Of a DNA stretch of 64,000 bases, positions 12,474 to 23,632 are shown piece by piece (the first letter of the stretch is position 1; the number at the start of each line of letters is the position of its first letter). Origin of the DNA: Eretmocerus hayati. Its lineage: Eukaryota; Arthropoda; Insecta; Hymenoptera; Aphelinidae. The position numbers and the translations under genes are program-made. The stretch spans positions 59,236,454 through 59,300,453 of the forward strand of contig CM056742.1 in NCBI GenBank assembly GCA_029851415.1, in the 5' to 3' direction. The notes under the pieces were generated by a model that saw only the letters and a program-made list of their open reading frames with translations, was not told where the DNA came from and made no database searches.

Positions 12474-14291
12474 ATGATGAGTGACAACACCTGCTGTTAC
12501 TGCCACAAATCCTTGCGCGCGGGCAGCAAAGAATGCAGCATCTGCAAGGGATCAGCACATGTCAAGTGCTCGATCTCATCCCGAGAAGCAGACACATGCA
12601 AAGGCTGTCTGGAGGTGAGTCAAATTCCAGCCGCACAATTGAAATCGAGTGCGTCGAAGCAGACGACTACGACTTCTCGCCTCAGCATGCAAACAGCCAG
12701 AGGGAGAGAGAAGGAGGATACGAACTCGCAAAGACGTGTGAGTAATCAGCCCATCTCACACACGCGACTCAGCTCGCGCGCTGCGTCAGGATTGTCTCCC
12801 CCCGCTCCGCAGCATACCACCGCTGCGCGCCGCAGCGCGAAGCTCCCCACCACCAATGCCTCTCTTTCCACCAAAAGGCCACAGCTCGCGCTAGAGGGGG
12901 ATATGCTATCGCCTGCAGATCTGTATCCGTCAAGTGGCGCCACCCTGCAGCAGTCCAACACAGTAGAGCCCGCGAATTTTCAAAAGCAGCGAACGGACGC
13001 GCGGCTCAATGCTACCACCCAGTCGCTGCTCACCATACCACCTGTGGACCACGCTGTTGGGACGGTAGAAAGTAACAGCCGCAACATCTCGGGACAACCT
13101 GCAGTACCATCAGCATCGACAACGACGAGGTCTCCTGAACCTGAATGGGTATTTATAGCGCAGTCTACATTGGACCTCTTTTATCAACAATATGACATGC
13201 TCCGGGATCAGCTCGTCGAAATAAAATCTCTCGTGAGTCGACAAAACCTTGCCATTCCCTCTCCACCTCTCACGCCAGCAGTGAAAGAGGTGGAAGATCG
13301 CCTGTTGGAACGTGTATCTTCTCTCGAGAGACTTATCGAGAGGCAGAACTCCCAGCTGGAGGAGCTTCGCTTGGATCACCAGCTTCTCCTGGAGCAGAAT
13401 ACCACCATGAAAGGCCAGCTTTCCACTCTGACTGAGCTATTAGAAGGTCACCAGTGTAGTCTGCGAGATAGAGAATGTAGAATTAACGAGAATAGTAATG
13501 TCGAATCGCCACATCAATCCTCGTTTCCTCTTATTCCACCTAGGATGGACAAGTCCCCCCACTCACACGCTGGGAAGCAGCGACAGGGACACGGCAGTGA
13601 CGGCCTTGAGCGCTGTAAATTGATTATTAATGGAGTTTTGAAAGAAAATTCAATGGCCTCACCGGCACAATTATCTGATATTTCTTACGCAGTGCTCAAG
13701 TCCATCCTCCCCTCACTGGAGAGGGCAGACATTGCTGATGTTCATGTCCTGCAACAAGGGCATGCGTCTGGGGAGAGGCCTCCAACTGGAAATCGCGATT
13801 CGGTCCCATCTTCCCGAGCCCCAGCTGCCATCTCGCGTTCTTTACCATCATGCGTAGTCCAACTCTCCAGTAGCCGACTAGTCGGGGAAGTGATTCGGGC
13901 TAAACGTTCAATCGCCAATAATTATTTCACGGCTAATAACATCCAGTCTGATCTACTTGATCTAGATGTGAAAGCTCATGTGCCAGACCGTAAAATCTTC
14001 ATAAATGAAATGCTCCCCCGCGAAAAGTACAAGAAGTATATACGTTTGAGGTCAGTTGCACGCGGTTTGGGACTACGATACGTCTGGCACAGCGGTGGAC
14101 GTTTCTGGGTTAGGCGGAAGAATGGTGAGCGAGCGCACACGTTCGAGTCCCTCGCTGATCTGCAGGTCATTCAAACGGCCTGTCGAAGTGTTCCAAAACG
14201 TACTCGTGCGTCCTCTAACAACAACCAGAGCTGCACAGTCGTTCCGGAGCAAAACGGGGTTCCGGCAGCAGAATCAGTGGAGACTCCTTGA
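12474..14291 (+). CDS. Retrotransposon ORF1 protein, PHD-like plus FP-like domain
   Basis: This ORF1 protein (605 aa) would bind element RNA and assemble the ribonucleoprotein. Residues ~7-47 hold a cysteine/histidine cluster (CCYC, CSIC, HVKC, CKGC) like the PHD-type finger of many arthropod ORF1s. Residues ~50-240 are low-complexity Ser/Thr/Pro. A heptad-rich coiled coil covers ~265-335 and would support multimers. The C-terminal ~200 residues resemble the baculovirus FP-type domain common in ORF1s, with INEMLPREKYKKY followed by VWHSGGRFWVRRKNGE. Two adjacent ATGs are present; the copy 2 protein aligns with the second (12,477), so that may be the true start. The frame is intact and the stop lies 45 nt before the ORF2 ATG. 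Confidence 0.9.
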   Translation: MMSDNTCCYCHKSLRAGSKECSICKGSAHVKCSISSREADTCKGCLEVSQIPAAQLKSSASKQTTTTSRLSMQTARGREKEDTNSQRRVSNQPISHTRLSSRAASGLSPPAPQHTTAARRSAKLPTTNASLSTKRPQLALEGDMLSPADLYPSSGATLQQSNTVEPANFQKQRTDARLNATTQSLLTIPPVDHAVGTVESNSRNISGQPAVPSASTTTRSPEPEWVFIAQSTLDLFYQQYDMLRDQLVEIKSLVSRQNLAIPSPPLTPAVKEVEDRLLERVSSLERLIERQNSQLEELRLDHQLLLEQNTTMKGQLSTLTELLEGHQCSLRDRECRINENSNVESPHQSSFPLIPPRMDKSPHSHAGKQRQGHGSDGLERCKLIINGVLKENSMASPAQLSDISYAVLKSILPSLERADIADVHVLQQGHASGERPPTGNRDSVPSSRAPAAISRSLPSCVVQLSSSRLVGEVIRAKRSIANNYFTANNIQSDLLDLDVKAHVPDRKIFINEMLPREKYKKYIRLRSVARGLGLRYVWHSGGRFWVRRKNGERAHTFESLADLQVIQTACRSVPKRTRASSNNNQSCTVVPEQNGVPAAESVETP

Positions 14292-14336
14292 CTAAATACG
14301 GCTGCTGAGGAGCGACGAGGGAGTGGAGGTTCCTTA

Positions 14337-17219
14337 ATGGCGGGATTTATCAACCTTAACTCCCTGACAGATAAGATTGAGCATCTACGCTTGCTCGTCG
14401 CCAACGATCCCTCCTACCATCTATTTGGGGTGGCTGAGTCGAAGCTAGATGAGTATGTGGATGACAGTCTCGTTCAGATACCGGGTTTTTCTCTGTTGAG
14501 ACAGGATCGAAACAGAGAGGGTGGTGGGGTTGCCTTGTATGTACGCAATGATTTTAAGGTAGAGAAGCTAATTTCGTCTAAAACTTTTGGCCCAGGGAAA
14601 CCTGGTGTTCCTGAATTTCTTTTCTGTAGCGTACAGCAGGGTAACTCCCCTCCAATTTTAGTCGTGGTAATTTACAGACCCCCGAAAATCGCCATGCAGA
14701 AGGATGACGGGCTGTTTGGCTCGTTACGCCGACTGTGTGGGGATTATAGTCACAAAATTATAATGGGAGATCTGAACGCGGATTCGTTAGACACTGCTCA
14801 CCCTGACACCAAGACACTGACTGCACTGACAGAAGAACTTGCCCTGCAGATAGTGCAGCATGGCCCGACTCACCAACACACCCCCAATACATCTCATACA
14901 TGGATTGACCACATTTACGTAGATGACAATGACATCGTTACAGACTTTCAAAACAGACTCCTGCCCAGTTTCGGCAGGCACTCGGTCATAGACGTCACCA
15001 TCAACGTCTTCACTCCCACTCCGCCAAAAAATTCCTTTACTTATAGGGATTTTCGTAATATCTCTCCGGAGATGCTAAATGACCGTCTGCTTCGCTGCGA
15101 CTGGACAGCTCTTGAAAATGCCGAAACCAGCTTGGAAGACGCAATTCACTGCTTGAATGAGAATTTAATGACTGTTATAGATGAATTAGCGCCCGAAAAA
15201 ACTATCAACCCGCGAAAAAATGATGCTCCTTGGATTGGTCCTGAGTTGAGGGTGCTCATGAATAAGCGAGATGCGACGCGCAGGCGCTGGGAACGAAATC
15301 AACGTAACCAGCGCAAGTGTCCTGAGCTTCAAAGAGAGTATTTTCGGCTTAGCGAAGAGGTCGACTTGCGCATGGAACAAGAGCGTAACTCCTTCCTTCA
15401 AAACCATCTATCAGACGCTCTTGATCGACATAAGAACATCTGGAAGGAAATGCGCAACCTCGGCCTCCTGCCTAAGAGCAAAGAGGAGGAACTTCACGGT
15501 TTCACACCGGATGAGTTGAACGCTCACTTTGCGGGAGTTTCCGTTTCACCTCACGAAAATATAGATGAAGCAATGGACGATATAAATTCGGCTTCAGAGG
15601 AGGGTTTTAATTTTAAGCCTACAAATTTCAATAACGTAGTCCTTGCTATCAAACATTTTTCCTCGCAAGCCCGTGGGTCAGACGGGATTCCCCAAAGCGT
15701 GATCGCGAAGGCTCTTCCGGCTATTGGTGATCTTATTGTACATATTTTCAACTCCTCTTTCGCTCATAGCACTTTTCCCGAGGCTTGGAAGCAAGCACAG
15801 CTGATCGCACTGAAAAAGACTGCCGCTCCATCAACGGTCTCGGACTTCCGTCCTATAGCGCTGCTGTGTTTTCTCGCCAAGGTCCTGGAAAAAATCGCAC
15901 ACGACCAAATCACGGAGTACTTAAAACAAGAGGAATTACAAGATCGCTTCCAGACTGGTTTCAGGCAATACCATAGCACCCAGACAGCTCTACTAAAGTT
16001 GACAGATGACATCAGAGTAGGCATTGACAAGAAGAAGATCACCTTGCTCCTGCTTTTTGACTTTAGTAAAGCTTTTGACACGATATCACCATCTAAGCTG
16101 TTGAGTAAACTTCGAAATCTTGGCTTTTCGAGATCGGCACTTCTGTGGATAAAATCATACTTACAAGGTCGCACCCAAAAAGTCACTTCAAAATCTGGTA
16201 ATTCTGATTGGCTTGAAACCAATCTGGGTGTTCCACAGGGTTCCGGTCTTGGGCCTTTACTCTTCAGCTTATATGTCAATGATTCACCTGGTTTGCTAGA
16301 CGGAAAGTCGGTACATCATCTATTTCATGCGGACGACCTCCAGATTTATCTCCAAGTCGAGAAAACTAAAATCAGGGAGGGCATCGCTCGGCTGGGTGAA
16401 ATAGGACGACTAGTTGCCGAATGGGCCAAGAGTCCCGGCCTGTGTCTCAACGCTGGCAAGACCAAGGCAATCTACTTCAGCTCTGAGAGGAATATCAAAG
16501 ATCTGAAGAGAATGGACTTGCCAGGGGTTGAGATACAGGATGGAAATTTCATCCCGTTCAGCGATACGGTTGTGAGTCTCGGTGTTACACTTGATAGTGA
16601 AGTGACGTGGAAACCGCACATTGACCAAGTTACTAAGGAAGTTAACAGAGCCCTATACGGTTTGCGGTTTTTTAGGGCGTGTATCACCAGACCTCTCCGG
16701 ATTCGCCTAGTCGAGTCATTGGTTCAACCGCATCTAGATTACTGCACAGTCGTGTACCTCGACGCCACGGACGAACAGCGGCAACGGATACAGAGACTGA
16801 GCAATTCATGTGTGAGATTCATCTTTGATCTTAGGAGAGACGAGCACATCACCCCGTTTAGGGAGCGATTGGGTTGGTTACGTACTGATTCGCGGAGAAT
16901 GTACTTCGCAGCACTTTCAATGCATAAGATCATACATTTGGGAGAACCTGGCTACCTTGCTGCGATGTTTACCAGGTACCAATCCGAACGCCCCGCACGC
17001 GGTGATACAGAAGAGCGGGTACTCAAAGTTCCCAATATGAGACTTGAGTATGGAAGAAGATCTTTCCAGGTTCAATGTGCTCATTTGTGGAACTTTCTCC
17101 CTCCGGGCTTTCGGCAGCTGGGGAAGATATCGTTGTTTAAAGAGGCCTTAAAAGATCTCTTCATGACACAGACTCCTCAGAAGATTGATGTGGAGAAGAA
17201 GCATTATTTTAATCTATGA
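14337..17219 (+). CDS. Retrotransposon ORF2: AP endonuclease and reverse transcriptase
   Basis: ORF2 (960 aa) would nick target DNA and copy the element RNA by target-primed reverse transcription. The N-terminal ~230 residues are an AP-like endonuclease: AESKLDE (~32), MGDLNAD (~142), SHTWIDHIY and RHSVID (~213-218). The reverse transcriptase spans roughly 470-760 with FRPIALLC, LFDFSKAFDT and GVPQGS. The catalytic box reads FHADD at residues 663-667 where the family and copy 2 have FYADD. GVPQGSGLG also replaces the usual Val after the Ser. The C-terminal part matches the sister copy to the end. The frame is fully open, but the catalytic-site change makes this copy doubtful as an active polymerase. 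Confidence 0.92.
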   Translation: MAGFINLNSLTDKIEHLRLLVANDPSYHLFGVAESKLDEYVDDSLVQIPGFSLLRQDRNREGGGVALYVRNDFKVEKLISSKTFGPGKPGVPEFLFCSVQQGNSPPILVVVIYRPPKIAMQKDDGLFGSLRRLCGDYSHKIIMGDLNADSLDTAHPDTKTLTALTEELALQIVQHGPTHQHTPNTSHTWIDHIYVDDNDIVTDFQNRLLPSFGRHSVIDVTINVFTPTPPKNSFTYRDFRNISPEMLNDRLLRCDWTALENAETSLEDAIHCLNENLMTVIDELAPEKTINPRKNDAPWIGPELRVLMNKRDATRRRWERNQRNQRKCPELQREYFRLSEEVDLRMEQERNSFLQNHLSDALDRHKNIWKEMRNLGLLPKSKEEELHGFTPDELNAHFAGVSVSPHENIDEAMDDINSASEEGFNFKPTNFNNVVLAIKHFSSQARGSDGIPQSVIAKALPAIGDLIVHIFNSSFAHSTFPEAWKQAQLIALKKTAAPSTVSDFRPIALLCFLAKVLEKIAHDQITEYLKQEELQDRFQTGFRQYHSTQTALLKLTDDIRVGIDKKKITLLLLFDFSKAFDTISPSKLLSKLRNLGFSRSALLWIKSYLQGRTQKVTSKSGNSDWLETNLGVPQGSGLGPLLFSLYVNDSPGLLDGKSVHHLFHADDLQIYLQVEKTKIREGIARLGEIGRLVAEWAKSPGLCLNAGKTKAIYFSSERNIKDLKRMDLPGVEIQDGNFIPFSDTVVSLGVTLDSEVTWKPHIDQVTKEVNRALYGLRFFRACITRPLRIRLVESLVQPHLDYCTVVYLDATDEQRQRIQRLSNSCVRFIFDLRRDEHITPFRERLGWLRTDSRRMYFAALSMHKIIHLGEPGYLAAMFTRYQSERPARGDTEERVLKVPNMRLEYGRRSFQVQCAHLWNFLPPGFRQLGKISLFKEALKDLFMTQTPQKIDVEKKHYFNL

Positions 17220-17814
17220 TAGGCTTGGGTTCTTATTTTTAGCTTACGATTAGTTTTACGTGACCTTCTGTCACCTGACTGAAGCAAACTGTGATATTTT
17301 CTCTTTTGTGAACCCATGCTCTCAGCTTTTAGACATATGCGAATTCGCAATTGTAATGACTAGTCACAATTTGTGATATGTACCTGTCCTTGACCAAATC
17401 GCTTGTGTTATATATATTTTACACCTTTTCTTTTTATTTTTGAATTTTTGAATACTCAATTATTTCTAGAATTATGCAACATATGTAAAAATATGTGGGT
17501 TATTTTTTGTCTTATGACGAATAAAGGACATCAATCAATCAATCAATCTCTCTCTCTCTCTTTCTCACCTTTCTTGCAATGTCTACCCTGCGCGCAATGA
17601 TGAGATGTTCGAGATGCCTCACTCGGAATCACTGCTTTCGATCCTTAGGAAAAAGTCGAAGTGGCATCCGATCCTTAGGAGAAACTCGAACGGAAAGGAA
17701 AATAAGCACCGCAGAATTGCAATGACGAAGAAAAGCCGAAAATACTCTGAATCCGTCGAGTGAATGTAATGGGAGCCTATATCGCATTCGTTAGAACTCG
17801 TCTGAGAAGCATGA

Positions 17815-18168
17815 TGGTGTTGACTGACAAGGGGAGGACCTGACCTTTGGATCACCAATCCTTTCCAAAATTTTCTTACAGTTTTGTGTCACCTAGAATA
17901 TGAAGAATCCAGAGTAACTCCGTCAAATGGGCCGTCTGTCCAGAGCTACAAGCAAAAATGTTAGCGTTGCCAGTATATCTATATATATCACTTTTTAACA
18001 TGATCCTATATGGGCAATGTTAATGTCACGGGCTGTAACTTTGAACAGGGGGCCCATTTGACAGAGTTGCTTTGGATTCTTCATATTCTAGGTGGTACGG
18101 AACTGTAAAAAAATTTGGGACAAGATTGGTGATCCAAAGGTCTGATCCTCCCCTCGTGAGTTGAATAG
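17815..18168. repeat. Foldback element, ~115-bp arms
   Basis: Arms at about 17,815-17,930 and 18,050-18,168 are diverged reverse complements. Landmarks are TTTGGATCACCAATC against GATTGGTGATCCAAA and AGAATATGAAGAATCC against GGATTCTTCATATTCT. The spacer is about 120 bp. There is no coding capacity. Confidence 0.75.
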
Positions 18169-20379
18169 AGGGGTTAAGTGATGCGAGAAAAAAGAGAGAG
18201 GTTAGAAAAACCCTAGTTCGTTGTATATGAGGCACAGCGCCTCGCTCGATTTTTTTTTTCATACTCGCCAGCAAGGCGCTATCGCGCCTCTTGCTCTTGT
18301 TCACGCAAGATAATTTCTCCGGCAAATGACGACACAAGTCTTCAATTTGACTGCATACAATTCTCTTCTGTTTATGCTATTCGATATCATGCCTGGAATA
18401 AAGTTTAGCACGAAGACATCTTGATTACCTACATGATCACAGTTTGTTTGTGAATCAACACTCGGAAAACAACTTACGAATGCGATTGTGACAATCAATG
18501 CGCACACTTCAAAATTTACAGCTACACTTATTGATAGAGGTTTTGAAGAAAATGTTTCAAGGCTAGCATTACAAGTGTGAATTACTACAAGGTAGTATTC
18601 ACTACACTCCAGAAGCAAAAATCTGTTCTCGATTATCAAAATACTACTAGTCGCCGCGATCGATGAGCGTATTGAATGGCAGCACACGATGCTTGATCGG
18701 CGATTGCCTTCACTCAACATGACAGAATGTAACAAACTTTAAGACTAAGTATAATATGCCTTCGAGCAAACTCATTGTCACCGGGTAATTGGTACGAGGT
18801 AGAATTGTGTTGGCATGACAGTATACATAAGATGCCCAAAAGTAAGGCCGGGCTCACTTTCGGGGCATGGCTTATATAGACAGCGTAGTGTTTCTACTAG
18901 GGCTTTCTTTCGAATGGCCTTACTTTCGGGGGAGGTCTTATTGAAGGAACTCACGGTATGCGGTGCAACCCATCGTCACGGACGACGGACCAAGCAGTGC
19001 GCCGACGACTCTAGCCAATGAATTAGCTCCCTCTTCCTTTCGAGCCTCTTGTTTTATATTGAAGTGAACCGTGAACTGTATTCGCTCGTTGTCTCTCTGC
19101 AGTCTCCCAACCCATGTAATAGTTGCGAGTGTTAGGTGAGAAGAATTTTTGCGAGCATCGTTTTCCCTTGGGTTACAGAAGAAAGGAAAATTCTCCTCCC
19201 TGTTCAACTGATCGAAGGGAACTTCTCTCCGATCTTGAAAGTTTTTGCGAGAGTGACGTGACGAACAAGAAAGGATCAAAGTACTCGAGAGCTTGAGCCA
19301 AGCAGAAGAAACCGATCAAGACTGAAGAAGACATGGTACCTTGCATAACTACCCGCTCGCACGTCAGCAGGCTTATCGTGGGCTGCTTCACTTCTGCGGA
19401 GCCAGACTTCAATAATCCAGTCAATCGGTCATTGTACGAAACCTCATACTGTTTATCGCAACAACATCCACCATGGCTTGCTGCAGCGGCCCTTCAGCGA
19501 TGATACAAATGATGTATAACGATCTCTGTCTCCGCTGTAGAACAACATCACTGTTGCGTTCAATCCCAATACTCCGAATTTTATTCGTTCATAAGAGGCT
19601 CACATACTTGACTTTTCAGGACGTTCCTGTTTCGAGGGGACAATCATTTCCAAACCGATAGTAGTCAGGGTCGATCTATCGCATCAAAAAATTCCCACTC
19701 CTGAATATATCGAGATTACGCTACAAAACACCAACCGTTGCTGGAAGTTATAGTACTCATACGACCGGCAAGAGAACAGACGAGTTCAGCTTCTCATAAT
19801 CGTCTCAGCACTGCCCAAGATTTTACTCGAAATCCAGGGGTCCTACGGGCAAAACTTCTGTGATAATGTCGTTGATGCTACTGAATAATGTAGATTAAGA
19901 TCAGGTTTCACTGTGAGCAGTTGAACAAAACGAATCAATACATGAACGAGAATACCAAGGAAATCGTGATGGCATCAGGGCAGTCACGAGCAGGTTATGC
20001 GTTGGCTGCTCGTGACAGCGGAAGCGAAGGCTAGTATGAATATCAATCCTGCAAAAGACACCCGAGGAACCAAACTTCAACAAACGATCCCATTACTCCG
20101 CTCAGGGGCTGAGAAGAAATCATCTATGTACTTGATTGAATACTTTCCGCAAACTTCACTCAACTCTATTCCACATTCGCTCGCATGTTCAAGATTGCTC
20201 CAATCTGGATGATGCGCTGAATTGTCAACAAGATTGTAGCCTCAAATGGAGGTTTCGACCATCACGTTACCCAACGAAAGATTTGACATTCCCGTGGCAA
20301 TTTGCGGACACTTGCTCCGGAGCATCCGTTTAGTTGATTACGTGAAATGATATTTGAAGTGTTTTTATAGCACTCTTAG
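18169..20379. other. Unassigned sequence
   Basis: Only short frames occur here, none with recognisable motifs. A TATATAG motif near 18,870 could be a TATA box, but no coding frame follows it convincingly. I see no repeat family in this stretch. Confidence 0.4.
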
Positions 20380-22060
20380 ATGAAAATTGCAACTCTGAAC
20401 ATGATTTTCGATTCTCGTGCTATAAAATCCCCTATAGACTGCAAACAGATGTGTAGTTCTGTTACGGAGGACTTATAGCACTCGTTTGGATCATTCCATG
20501 AACAGTTTTCCGAACAGAACTACCCATCTACGTGCAGTGTCATAATATACAATCACAATTCCGCAAATGACACGAGACACCTAGATTGCATACTTTTGAG
20601 GGACATTCTACAATTCGCGAGTGATCTCTCTCACCTCAAAATCGCAACTCTGAACATCATTTTCGTCTCTCGTGCGATAATAGTATATTATGCAATTCTC
20701 CGATGTTTGGGTGCTCGTAAAATTGCATGAAATAGTATTTGCACCTCGTTCCTGAGGTTCCCCGCTGCCGACCGATTATTTTAACCCTCGCCTGCGGCTC
20801 GGGCCGGAAACCTATCGCTCAGGAGCGAGCTACACCCTCATGAACTTCATGCAAAACAGACTATTATGATACAAGGGCGCAAACAATGGTTTTCGCACTT
20901 CGAGTGACTTTATTACGCCCGAGCGGCGGGCGAGGGTCTTAAGGATCTTAATAGCCACGAGAAAGCGAAAACCGTTAAGCCCGAGTATCATACTATGTTT
21001 TTTGATCTTCTGTGAGCGAATGAGGAACGGGAAACAGTGTGCAAATGACTCATGTGCGCACAGACGATCGACAGAATATCGTATAGACTGCGTGCAGATG
21101 GATAGTCTTGTTACAAAGGACTCATAGCACTCGCTTCGCTCGTGTCATAAACAGTTCTCCGTACAAAACTGTTCATCTACGTCTACTGTCATGATATACT
21201 ATTCAAATTCCGCGAATTACGCAAGACACCTAGATTTTCCAAATTTGAGGACCATTCTACCATTTGCGAGTGATTCCCGGCGGAAAAGAACCCGAGAACA
21301 TCCCAGCAGCAATTTCATGATACCTGCTCGGAAGCGTGCGATGAGATTATCGCGGGAGATGGTGTTCTGAGTGTCTTTAGAATCCCGCAAGTACCAAAAG
21401 ACAACTAGATTCCATAATCTTGGGGGTCGTTCTTTGATTTTCGAGTGTTTTCAGTAGAAAAGGATCCTGAAACATTCCAGCGGCAATCTCATGACACTCG
21501 CTTCAAAGCATTTGATGTGTTGATCACTCAAGATGGTACTTGAAGTGATTCCCAAATTCCGCAAGTTCAAAGAGACACCTAGATTTCATGATTTCGAGGG
21601 CGTTCCATTGTTTGCGAGTGTTTCTCGACAACAAGGGACCCGAAAATATCCGAGTGGCAACTATTCGACACCTGGTCTGAAGCATACAATGGATAGATCA
21701 CGTAACATGGTGTTTGGAGTATTTTTCGAATCCCGTAAGTTACAACAAACACCTAGATCCCATGGTTTTGGGGGTTGGTCTACGATTTTCAAGTGTTTTA
21801 TGGTGGAAAAGGATCCTAAAATATTCCAGTGGCAATTTTATGACACTCGCTACGAAGCATTCGTTCAGTTGATCAGGTGAGATGGTGTTTGGAGTTTCTC
21901 CCAAATCTCGCAGGTTCCAGGAAAGTTCTACCATGATTCTACCATGAGTGTCGTTTTATCATCTGCCAGTTCATTTCTGGCGAAAAGGGACCCGAAAAAA
22001 TCTCAGCGGCAATTATTCGACTTATGGTCGAAAGCATACGACGAACGAATAACGTGAATT
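20380..22060. repeat. Satellite-like tandem repeats, ~175 bp period
   Basis: From ~21,230 a unit recurs about every 172-178 bp. Each unit contains an ACACCTAGATT box, a GCGAGTG-type box and a CCAG(C/T)GGCAAT box; the latter occurs near 21,298, 21,474, 21,648, 21,820 and 21,999. Units are clearly diverged. Upstream, 20,440-20,640 and 21,080-21,280 are direct copies of a ~190 bp block that carries the same boxes. Another piece lies at 22,960-23,030. An inverted pair (AACCCTCGCC near 20,782 and GGCGAGGGTCTT near 20,930) sits between the two blocks. Confidence 0.7.
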
Positions 22061-22074
22061 GGTTTGAGAAAGTT

Positions 22075-22945
22075 CACTCAGCCTTTTTTATGAGCCAACA
22101 GAGAATTCAAATGTAATGCTTCGATACTCTTCCAAGTCTCACGTGAGGTGGTAACATTTTTCGTGTCTATAAAACACCTCACGGGACCACAGATATAAAT
22201 GGAAGATTCAAATCACTGTTAAACCGCATGTAATTTGGGGATTGAAATGAAGTGTTTCGGCCCAGTCCCTCCACAGACCTGATCACTACAACTCTGGAGG
22301 GACCTGATATACGATTTAGAGACACGAAAAATGTCAGCACGTCACGCGCAGTCGCGCGTGACGTGCTGTGGAAGGGTATCGAATCATTAGATTCGAATTC
22401 TCTGTTAGCTCATAAAAACGGTCGAGTGAACTTTCTTAAATCTGAAAAATCAAGATGAGCCACTAAAATCATTCTATTAAACCTCAACGACTTGGGCCGA
22501 TATAGTCGTTGCGAGTCAGTAATTCGGATTCCTGTCTCAAGATCTAGATGGAGATGGGTAATTCCTCCTCGCATTCAGAATTACCTTTTTTTTTCTCAGA
22601 ATAGCAGTCAGATCTTACATTCACAGATCTCGTACATCTCAAAATTTTGGTATACCCTTCGTGTCTACATCGGGTCCCTTCAGAATTGTGGTGATCAGGC
22701 CTATGGTGGGACTGGACCGAAACACTTCATTTCAATCCCTAAATCACATACAGTTCAACAGTCATTTGATACTTCCATTCATACCTCTGGTCCCATGTGG
22801 TGTTTTAGAGACACAAAGAATGTCAGCACCTCACGTGAGATTTGAGAGAGTATCGAATCATTAGATTTGAACTCTCTGTTGGCTTATAATAACAGCCGAG
22901 TGAACTTCTCAAATCTGAAAAATTAACATGAGCGACTAAAATCAT
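22075..22945. repeat. Composite inverted and direct repeats
   Basis: The block at about 22,080-22,280 is the reverse complement of about 22,690-22,925 (landmarks CACCTCACGTGAG and GAGTGAACTT). A third copy, 22,300-22,470, is in direct orientation to the right one. This looks like a foldback element with an extra partial copy inside. No coding capacity is seen. Confidence 0.7.
22341..22372. repeat. Perfect short hairpin GCACGTCACGCGC
   Basis: The 13-mer GCACGTCACGCGC is followed, after two or three bases, by its reverse complement. It lies exactly at the internal junction of the composite repeat, so it may be the joined tips of two element ends. Confidence 0.8.
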
Positions 22946-23632
22946 CCTATATAACGTGAATCGGTGTTTGTACTATTTTCAGAATCACGAAAGTCCGAGA
23001 AGACACCTAGATTCCATGGTTTTCGATGTCAATTACGTCCGTATCTAGATTCATCAAGATCAGAGCGGAGTTGGGCCAGCTTTCATCAAAATAGTTCTTG
23101 TACTCCTATTCTCTCTACAGCCTTGCATAGTCCTTCGACATTCGCTAAAGCAGACACAGTAAAACTGAATTGGGACGATGAGGAATGTGACGAAATAGAG
23201 AATTATGTGAGGACAACTGGGGAAAATATGCCTTGCTTTGAGCAAACCAGCTGCCCGAGAGTGTGGTGAAGTTACCCCACCATAGCCAAAGAAGCATCTA
23301 TCCTCCAATCTCTCATCCTCCAATCTCTCCCTCTCTCTCTCGGTGAGTACAACCACACGCTCTCTTCATCGCTCCGTGTTGAATGTCGTTTCTCACCAAC
23401 AAAACTTTGTCCCGAGTGGCAACTTTTTGCAGATTGGATTTCCTCTCGCAGGCTCATACTTTCGGAGCATCACTGCATGGCTCCAACCCGAGCCTGAGAG
23501 GAATTATTCCAAATTCTGCAATCTGACAAAAACAACCAGTCGGCAGATATTGGCGCCGAAACCAACCATCCTGCGCATGCCCGGCTGTCGTCTGCTGCTC
23601 GCTACTATACTGCTGCTGTCTGCTGTCACACA

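Larger units (their letters stand above)
12150..17549 (+). mobile_element. Non-LTR retrotransposon, CR1/L2-like, copy 1
   Basis: This is a two-ORF non-LTR element. The left limit is where homology with the second copy begins, in a CT-rich leader near 12,150. ORF1 (12,474-14,291) and ORF2 (14,337-17,219) are both open. The 3' end carries AATAAA and a short (ATCA)n tail at about 17,530-17,549, a simple-repeat tail rather than poly(A), as in CR1/L2-type elements. The ORF1 layout (PHD-like finger, coiled coil, FP-like C-terminal domain) and ORF2 layout (endonuclease plus reverse transcriptase) are those of arthropod members of this group. Target duplications could not be defined. Confidence 0.9.
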
